This document shows positions 42,890 to 51,751 of a DNA stretch of 64,000 nucleotides, in pieces. The stretch is from Archaeoglobales archaeon. GTDB lineage: Archaea > Halobacteriota > Archaeoglobi > Archaeoglobales > Archaeoglobaceae. Position 1 is the stretch's first letter. Every line of letters begins with the position of its first letter. Made by a program: the position numbers and the translations under genes. The notes under the pieces were generated by a model, which saw only the letters and a list, made by a program, of their open reading frames with translations, was not told the DNA's origin and did not search any database. The stretch is taken from the NCBI GenBank assembly GCA_030055595.1, contig JASFYH010000001.1, positions 124,001 to 188,000 of the forward strand. Direction: 5' to 3'.

Positions 42890-44258
42890 TGCTGAAAAAT
42901 AAGATTATGGGATTATTAAACCTTGCTGAAAGCTTTTCTACCTCATTTTTACTTAATTTTTCAACGAATTCCCCTTTGACTCCGAGTTCCATGAGTTTTC
43001 TGCCCAAGGCTCCAGAAAGCAAGATCATGTCAATATCCCTCTTCTTCAGCTCTTTTGCAAGTCTTTGAGTATCTATTATCTCGCATGTTGCTCTTTCTGA
43101 CCCAGAGAGCACAACTATTAGTTCTTCTGCTTTTTTGCCCTTAATGGACAAAGCTTCATCGATTGCACTGAGTATGGCGGGCAAATTGATGCCCCTGTTC
43201 GAACAGTCAACCAGAATCCCCTTCGCTGTTTTTTCTGAAATCGCTCTGCCTTTGACACCTTGAAAGCCCTCAATAGATCTGCATGCGTCCTCAATTTCGA
43301 GATCTAAAGAAGCAACCGCAGTTAAGGCTCCAAGGGCATTAAGAATTTGAAATCTTCCAAAAAGGCTTTCTTTGAGCTTGAATTCAAACGGAGCATTTAT
43401 TTTTTTACCTGAGATTGTATAAAGGTCTTCGATAACACCTTCAACATGATCTTCGATCTTTTTGACCCTAACTTCATGCCCTCTTTCTATTCCGTAAACG
43501 TTTGAATTGCCAAAAAACACGTGTGCAAATTTTCTCGCAATGTTGTCTCCGTTTAGCACAAGAATTCCATTTTTCATATTCATCGCCATTTGTAGCTTGC
43601 TGTTAAAAGCATTCTTAAAGAAAGACGCTCTGTAGTTCTCATAGATACCTGTCACGACTCCCAAATCACTTACCCCAGTTCCGCCAAGAGAGATCTCAAA
43701 AATTGCATATTCAAAATCAATTCCTTCTGCCAATCTGAAAGCCTTCAAAGCATTTGCGGGGGTTATGCTGAGCCCTTCAGCGAGCAAAATGTCGCCTGAA
43801 TCCATGGAAACTCTCGTGCTCAGGCTATCGTGGATCAGCACTTTGTAGCCAGAGTCGTTGAGGATCTTCGAGATCATGTTCGCGGTCGTTGTTTTACCAT
43901 TCGTCCCAGTGATCTCAATGATCTTCTTCGAACCCTTCATTTCAGAAAGAATAATTCCGACAGCCCTTGCATGACTTATGATCGGGACTCCAAGCTCCAA
44001 TGCAGAGATAAAGAGCTTCATTGCTGGATCTGCATGCTGAACAATTATAACATCGTAATCTTCGATCTTGATTTCCTTCTCGTCTAAAAAAATCTTAAAT
44101 CCATGATTATTGAGCTCTTCAACATCCTTAGCCTTTAAAGTTTTGTGATTGTCAAAAGCGTGAACTTCGCAGCTCCGTTTAGCTAACTCCTCACAGAGCA
44201 CTTTTCCTCCATGTGTCATGTCAACTACAAGAGCCTTGCAGTTTGCCAGTGGACGCAT
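42879..44258 (-). CDS. cfbE: Coenzyme F430 synthetase CfbE
   Basis: MurC-like ligase (459 residues) that uses ATP to close the final carbocyclic ring of F430. The P-loop EITGTNGKTTTANMIS is near residue 117; VLNGDNIARKFAHVFFG and FQGVKGRAISEKTAKGILVDCSNRGINLPA (in parts) are the central and C-terminal Mur-ligase features. The N-terminus has a Rossmann segment CKALVVDMTHGGKVLCEEL. First of cfbE-cfbD-cfbB, 49 bases after ssuB on the same strand. Confidence 0.92.
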   Translation of the reverse strand: MRPLANCKALVVDMTHGGKVLCEELAKRSCEVHAFDNHKTLKAKDVEELNNHGFKIFLDEKEIKIEDYDVIIVQHADPAMKLFISALELGVPIISHARAVGIILSEMKGSKKIIEITGTNGKTTTANMISKILNDSGYKVLIHDSLSTRVSMDSGDILLAEGLSITPANALKAFRLAEGIDFEYAIFEISLGGTGVSDLGVVTGIYENYRASFFKNAFNSKLQMAMNMKNGILVLNGDNIARKFAHVFFGNSNVYGIERGHEVRVKKIEDHVEGVIEDLYTISGKKINAPFEFKLKESLFGRFQILNALGALTAVASLDLEIEDACRSIEGFQGVKGRAISEKTAKGILVDCSNRGINLPAILSAIDEALSIKGKKAEELIVVLSGSERATCEIIDTQRLAKELKKRDIDMILLSGALGRKLMELGVKGEFVEKLSKNEVEKLSARFNNPIILFFSNEA

Positions 44259-44307
44259 GCAGGTTCCTGAGACTTAGCAATAAAAAGACTTTTGATTTTG
44301 GTTTAAA

Positions 44308-45057
44308 TTATCCCTGAATTAGATTGAATATTCTTGCTCTTAGCTCAATAAATTCTTTGGAGAATCTGTTTCTTGGTCTTTCAAGTTCTACCTCTACGAG
44401 GTCAAGCAGTTTTGCGGGTCTTCTCGAGAGCACCGCAATTCTGTCCGCCAAATAAACCGCTTCCTCAATGTTGTGGGTCACATAGATAATGGTTTTCCTT
44501 GTCTCTTGCCATATTCTTACAAGCTCGCTCTGCATCACATTTCTCGTTTGTGCATCAAGAGCACTTAAAGGCTCATCCATTAGCAATATTTCAGGTTCGC
44601 ATACAAGAGCCCTTGCAATTGCAACCCTCTGCCTCATACCGCCAGAGAGCTCATGCGGATATGAGTTCTCAAAGCCTTCAAGCCCTACCAATTTTATGAA
44701 TTTCTTGGCTTTTTCTAAAGCCTCAACTTTTGGAATTTTTCTAATTTCAAGTCCGAAGAGGACGTTTCCGAGGACTGTTCTCCAAGGAAAGAGAGCATAA
44801 TCCTGAAAAACCATTGATCGATCCTGCCCCGGACCAGTTATGCTTTTGCCACGTAGCAGAATTTCTCCTTCATCCTGTTTTTCCAATCCAGCAATGATCC
44901 TAAGCAGAGTTGTTTTTCCGCAACCACTTGGACCAAGGATACTTATAAACTCCCCTTCTCTGACGTCAAAACTAACTCCATCAATTACCATAAGCTCTTT
45001 TTCTTGACTGTTAAACCACTTCCTTATGTTTTTGATCTGTAGCAAGATCTCACTCAA
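44308..45057 (-). CDS. ssuB: ABC transporter ATPase, sulfonate/nitrate/taurine type
   Basis: A 249-residue ATPase with Walker A GPSGCGKTTLLR, the Q-loop VFQDYALFPW, signature LSGGMRQRVAIARALV, Walker B LLMDEPLSALDA and the H-loop VTHNIEEAVYLADR. The sequence is of the SsuB/TauB/NrtD subfamily. It powers uptake with the SsuC-like permease, which it overlaps by eight bases. It stands 49 bases before cfbE, so readthrough into the F430 genes is likely. Confidence 0.87.
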   Translation of the reverse strand: MSEILLQIKNIRKWFNSQEKELMVIDGVSFDVREGEFISILGPSGCGKTTLLRIIAGLEKQDEGEILLRGKSITGPGQDRSMVFQDYALFPWRTVLGNVLFGLEIRKIPKVEALEKAKKFIKLVGLEGFENSYPHELSGGMRQRVAIARALVCEPEILLMDEPLSALDAQTRNVMQSELVRIWQETRKTIIYVTHNIEEAVYLADRIAVLSRRPAKLLDLVEVELERPRNRFSKEFIELRARIFNLIQG

Positions 45058-45847
45058 CCACGAACCCCCTCCTCCAACTCAGCAACCGATCTTCCGCAAG
45101 TCTGTAAATTCTGTCGAGTATTAAGCCGATAATCCCTATGGCAAGCATATAGGAAATCACGACATCAGGGGAATGGTAAAGTCTTGCAAGCTGAATTTTG
45201 TAGCCCAAACCAAATTGCGAGACACCAAAGAGCTCTGCTGCAACCACGCACATCCATGCAACTCCAGAACCAACTCTAAGCCCATTGAAAAATGCTGGCA
45301 TCGAAGCGGGAATGATCACTTTTCTAAGCATCGTGCTGGTTTTCGTAGCTCCAAGCGTTAAAGCAGCTTCCACGTATTTTTTCTCCACCGAAGACACACC
45401 ATACATCGTGTTCAGCAAGATTGGAAATACCGCTCCTATGAAGATTATGAACGCTGCAGCTGTGTGTGTTAGCTTGAGAAGCAATATGGCTATCGGAATC
45501 CAAGCTATGGGTGGTATCGGGCGAATAAGCTCTACGATCGGATAAATTAGTTTCTCCACAGTCTTGGACCACCCCGCAATAAGCCCAATGGAAAATCCAA
45601 CAAGAATAGCGGAAGCAAATCCGAGAGCATAGTGATAAATGCTGTATGCCATGTCTGTAAGCATTTGAAATCCACTATCCGCAAATTTCGGGTCTCCAAG
45701 GGTTAATTGGATAAAAGTTACAATAACCTTAGAAGGTGGAGCCAAGACAAATGGGTTGCTAATAAAGATCCAGTAGTAAGCTTCCCAAAGCACCAAAAAA
45801 ATCCCAATTGAGAAAAAGAAAATAAAAAAGTCTTTGACCCTCATCAA
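45050..45847 (-). CDS. ssuC: ABC transporter permease, sulfonate/nitrate/taurine type
   Basis: A 265-residue integral membrane permease with about six helices and the EAA loop (EAALTLGATKTSTMLRKVIIPASMPAFFNGLRVG in parts) that docks the ATPase. PIPPIAWIPIAILLL is typical of SsuC/TauC. It overlaps ssuA by four bases and ssuB by eight, forming a complete importer. Confidence 0.87.
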   Translation of the reverse strand: MMRVKDFFIFFFSIGIFLVLWEAYYWIFISNPFVLAPPSKVIVTFIQLTLGDPKFADSGFQMLTDMAYSIYHYALGFASAILVGFSIGLIAGWSKTVEKLIYPIVELIRPIPPIAWIPIAILLLKLTHTAAAFIIFIGAVFPILLNTMYGVSSVEKKYVEAALTLGATKTSTMLRKVIIPASMPAFFNGLRVGSGVAWMCVVAAELFGVSQFGLGYKIQLARLYHSPDVVISYMLAIGIIGLILDRIYRLAEDRLLSWRRGFVVE

Positions 45848-46881
45848 CTTAACCCTAATTCATTTTTCAGCTTTGGCACCAATTTCAAAGCCTCTTCGTA
45901 AAGGCTTGGATCCACAACATTTTCTGGAGTGACTCTGACTGGGTTTCCAGAAGCGTCCTTCGTAATCTTGAGTTCATATTGAGCTTCACAAAGCATATCA
46001 AGACCCTTTATCCAATCTTTATTCCTCGGATCGGTTTGCAGATTTGTGCTCCCTGGGAAAGTATCCGCAACACGTTCATTTACATTCAGCCACTTTATAA
46101 GTATTTTCTTTATTTCCTCCTTGTTCTTTGGATCCTTCGCATACTCACTTGCAACAATGTGCAGAGCCAAAAACTTTACTGCAACTTCTCTATGTTCTCT
46201 CATGAAGTCTCCACGCATTAACACAACACAGCATGGATGGTTCGGCACTATTTCTGGGGAGTTTGCAACGATCTTACCGTAGCCTTCGATTTCCGCTATA
46301 TAACCGCTTGGATCTGGAGCAAAGCCAAAATCGACTGCTTTAGCCTTTAGAGCTTCTCTTATTTCTTCAGGACCTCCAGATTTAACTTCCACTTTTGAGA
46401 TTTCGACTCCAAGCTCTTTAAGCCATTTCATGAGCATGGTATGTTGAATCGACCCAGGGGGGAATGTCATGACTTTCTTCCCCTCAAGTGATTTTGCACC
46501 ACTGTATTCCGTTCCCGGGATTGCGATTAGAGAAGAACCCTCAGTATTTGCTACCGCAACGATCTTGGCATCAAATCCCTTTGAGAGCAACGAAAGTGGT
46601 GGTGCAGCACCAACATAAGCTACTGAGTGCTCACCCGCAGCAAAAGCTTCCATTTGCGGAGGTCCTGAGGAGAACGGGCTTGTTTTAAGCTTCACTCCGA
46701 GAACTTTCTCGTCCCAGCCCTTTTCAATTATTACGAACAAAGCGGTGTGGTGCCAGCTCGGCTGATAACTCAATTTTATTTCCTGCAATTTTGGTTCTGT
46801 GGGCTTTTCTTGTGTGACACAGAGACCAAATGCAACGAGCAAACCTGTTGCGACGAATAGCAAATACGCTTTCGAGTTCAT
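45844..46881 (-). CDS. ssuA: Sulfonate/taurine-type ABC substrate-binding protein
   Basis: A 345-residue binding protein. A signal sequence (KAYLLFVATGLLVAFGLC) ends in a cysteine that may be lipid-anchored. The mature domain, IKLSYQPSWHHTALFVIIEKGW, then FSSGPPQMEAFAAGEHSVAYVGAAPPL, is of the SsuA/TauA/NMT1 family. The cargo is unproven; beside F430 and Mcr genes a sulfonate such as coenzyme M is attractive. A longer start at 46917 exists, but GGGGTGAG right before ATG 46881 decides for the shorter form. Confidence 0.82.
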   Translation of the reverse strand: MNSKAYLLFVATGLLVAFGLCVTQEKPTEPKLQEIKLSYQPSWHHTALFVIIEKGWDEKVLGVKLKTSPFSSGPPQMEAFAAGEHSVAYVGAAPPLSLLSKGFDAKIVAVANTEGSSLIAIPGTEYSGAKSLEGKKVMTFPPGSIQHTMLMKWLKELGVEISKVEVKSGGPEEIREALKAKAVDFGFAPDPSGYIAEIEGYGKIVANSPEIVPNHPCCVVLMRGDFMREHREVAVKFLALHIVASEYAKDPKNKEEIKKILIKWLNVNERVADTFPGSTNLQTDPRNKDWIKGLDMLCEAQYELKITKDASGNPVRVTPENVVDPSLYEEALKLVPKLKNELGLS

Positions 46882-46950
46882 ACATCTCACCCCAGAGTTT
46901 TGAAAGGGAAAACTCATATAACTTTTTCCATTTTTGTCAGTTTGTTGTCC

Positions 46951-47011
46951 TTATAGGGAAAAATTTAGATTTTTGTATTCCTTTTTGTGATAATATTTAG
47001 TATTATAGGGA
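46951..47011. promoter_or_regulatory. Repeated TTATAGGGA sites between ssuA and the HTH regulator
   Basis: TTATAGGGA occurs at 46951-46959 and again at 47003-47011, and the related CCTTATAG at 47069-47076. The first is part of TCCTTATAGGGA, an imperfect palindrome. These lie in the 200-base divergent space between ssuA and the regulator gene and could be operator sites for that regulator. This is pattern evidence only. Confidence 0.35.
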
Positions 47012-47044
47012 TTAGAGAAAGATGAGCAAAATATGTTCCTAAAA

Positions 47045-47071
47045 AGGCAAAAATTTATTAGCTCGTTGCCT
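47045..47071 (+). promoter_or_regulatory. Inverted repeat around the TATA box of the HTH regulator
   Basis: AGGCAA (47045-47050) and TTGCCT (47066-47071) flank AAATTTATTA, the likely TATA element about 26 bases before the ATG at 47082. A dimeric regulator bound to both arms would cover the promoter, consistent with self-regulation. The spacing also predicts a leaderless mRNA. Confidence 0.4.
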
Positions 47072-47081
47072 TATAGTATAC

Positions 47082-47603
47082 ATGGATACAAATAGTCTGA
47101 TCTCTTCTCTAATTATTAGTGAGAATTTTGGAGAAAAGCTTGAGGAGATCGTGAAGAAGAGACTTAAAATGAACATAAGGGAGTTTGCAAAAGAGGCGAA
47201 AATTCCACAAAGCACGATCTACAAGCTTCTTTCGGGCGAGAGAGAGCCAAATTTGGGCACACTCAGGAAAATCGCGGAAACGATAGCAAGATTCACAAAG
47301 AACTCAGAAGAGTTCATAGCGGTAATCGCTTCAAGATCCGCACTTAATCAGCTAACGAGCTATGAGATTGATGTGGAGGGTAAGGGAGTCAAGGTAAGAG
47401 AATATCCCGCGAACTCTTTTGACGAGGCAGTAGTTTCTGCAGTGAAGGCGGAAAGAGATGGAGCAAAGGCTATTGTTTGCGCTCCGATTCTGAGTCCAGT
47501 TCTTGAAAAGATCTTAAGTGTTCCAATTGTCACGATCATCCCAAAAAACGATCTACTGGACTCGATTAAAATTGCAGCTAAGAAAGGTCTCTCAAAGCCT
47601 TAA
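47082..47603 (+). CDS. XRE-type helix-turn-helix regulator with PrpR-like sensor region
   Basis: A 173-residue regulator. Residues about 31-70 form a Cro/XRE helix-turn-helix (NIREFAKEAKIPQSTIYKLLSGEREPNLGTLRKIAE in parts). The C-terminal half, with EIDVEGKGVKVREYPANSFDEAVVSAVKAERDGAKAIVCAPILSPVLEKIL in parts and VPIVTIIPKNDLLDSIKIA, resembles the ligand-sensing PrpR N-domain. It lies between the sulfonate transporter and atwA, four-base convergent overlap with atwA, so it may control methane or sulfonate genes. No ligand is known. Confidence 0.75.
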   Translation: MDTNSLISSLIISENFGEKLEEIVKKRLKMNIREFAKEAKIPQSTIYKLLSGEREPNLGTLRKIAETIARFTKNSEEFIAVIASRSALNQLTSYEIDVEGKGVKVREYPANSFDEAVVSAVKAERDGAKAIVCAPILSPVLEKILSVPIVTIIPKNDLLDSIKIAAKKGLSKP

Positions 47604-49336
47604 CCTACTCCACAACCCCCTCTGTCTGCCTTTTCAAGCATACCCGACTCTTCAGTGGTTGCAGTAACTTCTAAGGACTCTGCAAATCTAAGTTCTATTT
47701 CTACAAGCTTTTTGATGATCTCCTCTGGAGAGCCAATCCCCTGAAGCTTCCCGCTCAGCATTAGTGCAACTCGATCACATGTTAGCTTCGTGAAGTGCAT
47801 GTCGTGTGATATTATAAGTATTGTAGTCTTAAACTCCTCTCTCACTTTGTTGAGTGTATTTGCAACTTCTACCTTTGTAATCGGATCCATCGTTCCCGAA
47901 GGCTCATCCAGTATGAGGATTCTCGGTTCTCTGATCATAACCTGTGCTAAAGCGACTCTATGCCTCTGTCCTTCGCTCAGTTCGTCAGGGAACTTCATGA
48001 GTATAGACTCCGCCTCTTGTTCATCGAATCCGATGCTTGTTAGAATATCGACCGCCCTAATTCTTGCGAACTCTGACGGTAGATCAAGGCTTATGCAGTC
48101 TGTTAGGTTGTCAAGCACTGTTCTGTGCGGGTATAAGCTGTATTCTTGGTGTAGGATTCCAATGTAGGGCGTCGCTCTGCCTCTACCAGTAATTCCTGGT
48201 GTCCTCATGTCAACCCATTCGTCACCAATTCGGACAAATACTTCTCCAGCTGTGACATCCGCAATTCCCGCTATGATCCTCGACAGAGTTGTTTTTCCAG
48301 AACCACTTGGACCGAGTATTCCAAAGATCTCTCCTTCTTTAACTTCAAAGGAAACTCCATCAACCGCCTTAACAACACCTCTGCTAACAGAATAGTAGTA
48401 TTTCTTTACGTCTTTTAACCTTAAGATGTCTTCTTCAAGCTTGAATTCTGCTTTGATTTTTTCAGCACTAACCTGACTCAGGAATTTTTGGATTAAATCT
48501 TCTGGTCTTCCCTCAGCTACAATTTCACCATCTTCAAGCCATACAACTCTGTCAGCCAATTCTTTGATAACTTCTGGAATGTGAGAGGTTAAAACCATCG
48601 TCTTTTTTGCGTTCTTTATGTATCTTCTCAGCGTCTCTAAAATAAGCCTTGTATTATCAGGATCCAGAGTTCCAGTAGGCTCATCTGCCAGCAGTAGAAT
48701 TGGTTCTATTGCAATCTGCCTCGCTAAAATAACCCTCTGCTTTTCACCACCACTAAGATCTCTTGCGATCGTAAGAATTCGGTGTCCCAAGTTTACCGCT
48801 TTAAGCAACTCCATCGCCCTGTTTACAACATTATTTGAATAAGCAGCCTTCTCGAGGATCTCGAGTCTTCTTGTTGTTCCAAAAGCTATTCTTGTCTCGG
48901 TTTCAGAGCTTATAATTGCCTCCATTACGTTCTCCAATGCAGATTTCTCGCTAAAAAGTGCAAAGGTTCGCTGTAGCATTATTCCGACTTTTTTCCTGAT
49001 TGCAGAAGCGAGTTCTTTATCTTCAACTCTCCATATATCTATTTCTCTCTTTTTCAGTATTTCTCCGCATCTCGGACAACTTTGCCCATCTTTACTTGGC
49101 AAATCAACCCAGTAACAGTTCGGACAGATTGAGAGAATATATAGAACTCTGCCCTCACTCGGCTCATAGTCTTTGTATCCTCTTATAAGATGAATAAGCA
49201 CAGACTTACCGCTTCCGCTTACACCGATAATACCGAGTGTTTCCCCTTCTTTAATGCTCAGATTGATCTTTTTTAGAGCAAAATGATCGCCAAATTTTTT
49301 TGAGATGCCTTCTAATCGTATAATCTCGTCAGCCAA
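47600..49336 (-). CDS. atwA: Methyl-coenzyme M reductase activation component A2 (AtwA)
   Basis: A 578-residue ATPase with two ABC domains, needed for ATP-dependent reductive activation of Mcr. Domain 1 has GVSGSGKSVLIHL, an inserted zinc-ribbon-like segment (CPNCYWVDLP...CPRCGE, about 75-95) and LSGGEKQRVILARQ. Domain 2 has GPSGSGKTTLSRI and LSEGQRHRVALAQ. The C-terminus GGCGVG is typical. The frame opens at 49363, but GGAGGTG six bases before TTG 49336 marks that codon as the start (M-ADEIIRLEG). It is divergent from mmp3. Confidence 0.93.
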   Translation of the reverse strand: MADEIIRLEGISKKFGDHFALKKINLSIKEGETLGIIGVSGSGKSVLIHLIRGYKDYEPSEGRVLYILSICPNCYWVDLPSKDGQSCPRCGEILKKREIDIWRVEDKELASAIRKKVGIMLQRTFALFSEKSALENVMEAIISSETETRIAFGTTRRLEILEKAAYSNNVVNRAMELLKAVNLGHRILTIARDLSGGEKQRVILARQIAIEPILLLADEPTGTLDPDNTRLILETLRRYIKNAKKTMVLTSHIPEVIKELADRVVWLEDGEIVAEGRPEDLIQKFLSQVSAEKIKAEFKLEEDILRLKDVKKYYYSVSRGVVKAVDGVSFEVKEGEIFGILGPSGSGKTTLSRIIAGIADVTAGEVFVRIGDEWVDMRTPGITGRGRATPYIGILHQEYSLYPHRTVLDNLTDCISLDLPSEFARIRAVDILTSIGFDEQEAESILMKFPDELSEGQRHRVALAQVMIREPRILILDEPSGTMDPITKVEVANTLNKVREEFKTTILIISHDMHFTKLTCDRVALMLSGKLQGIGSPEEIIKKLVEIELRFAESLEVTATTEESGMLEKADRGGCGVG

Positions 49337-49480
49337 TATCTCCACCTCCAGTGCCAGAAGCAATTCTCTCGGAAGTATTTATCCTTTGCTAAATTTTCCC
49401 CTACTCATCAATCATCGAATTTGAAAGAGTTTGGAAAACAATCGAATAGATTAAATACTAAGTTGCCAAATTCGAAATAC

Positions 49481-50971
49481 ATGAAGGTCAAGCTTAACGG
49501 CAAGGAAATTGAAGTCCCTCAGAATGCGACGGTTAAAGATCTTCTGCCTCATGAAGAACAACTTATTGTTATAGTCAGAGAGAAGAGAGACCAAGAAAAG
49601 AAGGCAGAAAACTTTAAGATTCAGATCGGTAAAGGAAATATAACCTTAAAAATAGAAAATCAGGAACTCTGGAATGCTATCGAGAGTAAAGTTCAGGGAT
49701 TGGAGATTGCTTGGAGGACTAAAAGAGTTCTTGCCTTCGGTCCTTTTTCCTGTGATCTGAAGTGCTCAACTGTCAGCCATGAATATGAGCCGGGTGAGGT
49801 TGTTCTGAGCTTTGCTGGCGGTAGCATAGAAAGTGCATATCTGATGTTTGCGGTGACACGCTACCCCCTAACGCACTGCACGATCTCGGACGGAGTAGTT
49901 GCAAGAGTTATAGAAGGTCTTGGAGTCCTAAGATCGCTTGAGATCGGTGAAAAGATCGAAAAAGTAGAGCCAGTATTTGGTAGAAAACATTCAGGTGGGA
50001 TTAGGATCAGAGCCAATAAAGATGAGCAACTTTACGAAGGAGATGAGATCTATTCTCAAGTTTCTGTAGATCTACGCAAAGATCTCCCGAGTGCCTCAGA
50101 ATACGCTATGGCGGTTCTTGAAAGAAAAAATGCCGTGGAGGAGTTCACAAACACTTTTATTAGGTTTGAGGGTTTAAAGGGCATAAGCATAGGAGAGGAA
50201 AATCCAGAGAAGAGAATTAGAGGTGCGGTTACTATAAGGAGAAGCGGAAAGAATTCTGGGAGTGTTTACTTTTACCTCAGAGATCGGATGCCCCACAGAG
50301 ATCATTGCGTCGTTGGATTTGTTGAAAGCGGGATAGAGCTTCTGGAAGTTGCTCAAAGGGGGGATAAGATAAAGATCGTTACAAATCCAAGCAGAATTGA
50401 TCTCGTTGGCTTGACTCAGGCTGAGGCAGAAACTTTTCTCGCTAAAAGAGGCTTGAGACAGCATAGAGAGGGAGATACGGAAGATCATGCAGTTATTGTC
50501 TCACAGATCCCAGAAACAAGTCTTGAGATTCTATCAAGAGGAGAAGTAGCCACTTTTGGTGTTAAAGCTTCTAAAGTGATAAAGGTCAGGCTATTTGACG
50601 AATTAGCTCCCAAGACCGCACTTTATTTCAGAATTGCTACGGGTCTTGTTAGCAAAAAGGTTGGAAGACTTCCAGTATACTTCAAAACAAGGGATCTTGT
50701 TGTATTTAAACCAAACATATCTTTTGAGGAGCCTTTGATTCCTGAGAACACTCCGAGGGTGTTAGTTAGTGCTGGTGAGATCGGAGTCACAAACATGTCC
50801 AGAAAACATGCGGGGCTTATAGGGGTCAGATTCAATGATAGCAAGGACTTTGGACCGACTGCAGAGCGTTTTGAGTCAACTAACATTGTAGGAAGAGTAA
50901 TTGAGAATTTTGATTTGATCAGAGAGGCAAGGGAGGGAAATGAGATCTATATCATGGAGGTGCGAGAATGA
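49481..50971 (+). CDS. mmp3: Methanogenesis marker protein 3
   Basis: A 496-residue protein of the marker 3 (UPF0288) group. Its N-terminus is a beta-grasp-like segment (MKVKLNGKEIEVPQNATVKDLLP), followed by ACDLKCSTVSHEYEPGEVV-like sequence (here FSCDLKCSTVSHEY) and a cyclophilin-like isomerase region in the second half. Mmp3 copurifies with McrC, AtwA, Mmp7 and Mmp17 in the Mcr activation complex. ATG 49481 is chosen over the frame opening at 49421 since it starts the conserved region. It overlaps the next gene by four bases. Confidence 0.88.
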   Translation: MKVKLNGKEIEVPQNATVKDLLPHEEQLIVIVREKRDQEKKAENFKIQIGKGNITLKIENQELWNAIESKVQGLEIAWRTKRVLAFGPFSCDLKCSTVSHEYEPGEVVLSFAGGSIESAYLMFAVTRYPLTHCTISDGVVARVIEGLGVLRSLEIGEKIEKVEPVFGRKHSGGIRIRANKDEQLYEGDEIYSQVSVDLRKDLPSASEYAMAVLERKNAVEEFTNTFIRFEGLKGISIGEENPEKRIRGAVTIRRSGKNSGSVYFYLRDRMPHRDHCVVGFVESGIELLEVAQRGDKIKIVTNPSRIDLVGLTQAEAETFLAKRGLRQHREGDTEDHAVIVSQIPETSLEILSRGEVATFGVKASKVIKVRLFDELAPKTALYFRIATGLVSKKVGRLPVYFKTRDLVVFKPNISFEEPLIPENTPRVLVSAGEIGVTNMSRKHAGLIGVRFNDSKDFGPTAERFESTNIVGRVIENFDLIREAREGNEIYIMEVRE

Positions 50972-51747
50972 AGGTTCGCTATTTCGTTTTATCTCCAGAT
51001 GCGGGCATTAATCCAGAGGAACTTGTTTTCAGGATCATGGAGTCAGGATTTCAGGGAATAGTCAAGGAGACGTGCTTCGGAGCGATCGTTGAAGGCGAAG
51101 ACGAGGAAGTCGATAAACTTGCGGAGGGGTTAAGAGAGGAATATTACTACTTATTCTCAAAAGAGAGAGGTTATCCAGTTGGGGATAAGAGGATCTGCAG
51201 AGCACAGCGTGGAGGAGGGGCAAGAACTGGCTTTTATCAGATCGAATACGAGTCGGAATTTTTGCCTTTCATTTCGGAAGCTTTAAAAGATTTGAAATTC
51301 GAAAAAGTCAGGAGTCCAAAAAAGGTAATTGTTCACCCGATAAACAGTCTCATACTGTCGGATCTAATTGAAAGAATTGGTCATAAGCCTCTAACGATGA
51401 TGTCCGAGATCGGAAAGCTTGTAAGGGATCCAGAGATCGATGCACCTCCGAGAAACATAACTACTGAGGACGTGATCAGAGGTCTAAAGTATGGTTCTAT
51501 AGAGATGCCCTCTGGCATAAGGGGTAGGCTTGGAGTCTGGGATGAGCTAATTGAAGAGGCTGAAGCGGGTTTAATTGCTAACTACGAATACGCATTTGGC
51601 TGTGCGGGATGCACGCATAACGACGTCCTGATCTACTTAATAAAGGCAAAGAAGATCCCGTATGTATGGCTTAACCTTCCAAAGACTCCGGAAGAGGCAA
51701 AAGAATTTGTTGGCAAGATCTATGAATTTCTAAGCACTTTGGGGTGA
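50968..51747 (+). CDS. Apparent fusion of methanogenesis marker proteins 6 and 5
   Basis: A 259-residue protein. Residues 1 to about 112 look like marker 6: LSPDAGINPEELVFRI, KETCFGAIVEG, FSKERGYPVGDKRICRAQRGGG. Residues about 117-259 look like marker 5: KKVIVHPINSLILSDLIERIGHKPLTMM (in parts), DAPPRNITTEDV and FGCAGCTHNDVLIYLIK with a CxxC pair. The two are usually separate neighbouring genes of about 130 and 140 residues, so the summed length fits. No frameshift or internal stop marks the join. Both functions are unknown. The gene sits between mmp3 and mmp15. Confidence 0.75.
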   Translation: MKVRYFVLSPDAGINPEELVFRIMESGFQGIVKETCFGAIVEGEDEEVDKLAEGLREEYYYLFSKERGYPVGDKRICRAQRGGGARTGFYQIEYESEFLPFISEALKDLKFEKVRSPKKVIVHPINSLILSDLIERIGHKPLTMMSEIGKLVRDPEIDAPPRNITTEDVIRGLKYGSIEMPSGIRGRLGVWDELIEEAEAGLIANYEYAFGCAGCTHNDVLIYLIKAKKIPYVWLNLPKTPEEAKEFVGKIYEFLSTLG

Positions 51748-51751
51748 TCAG

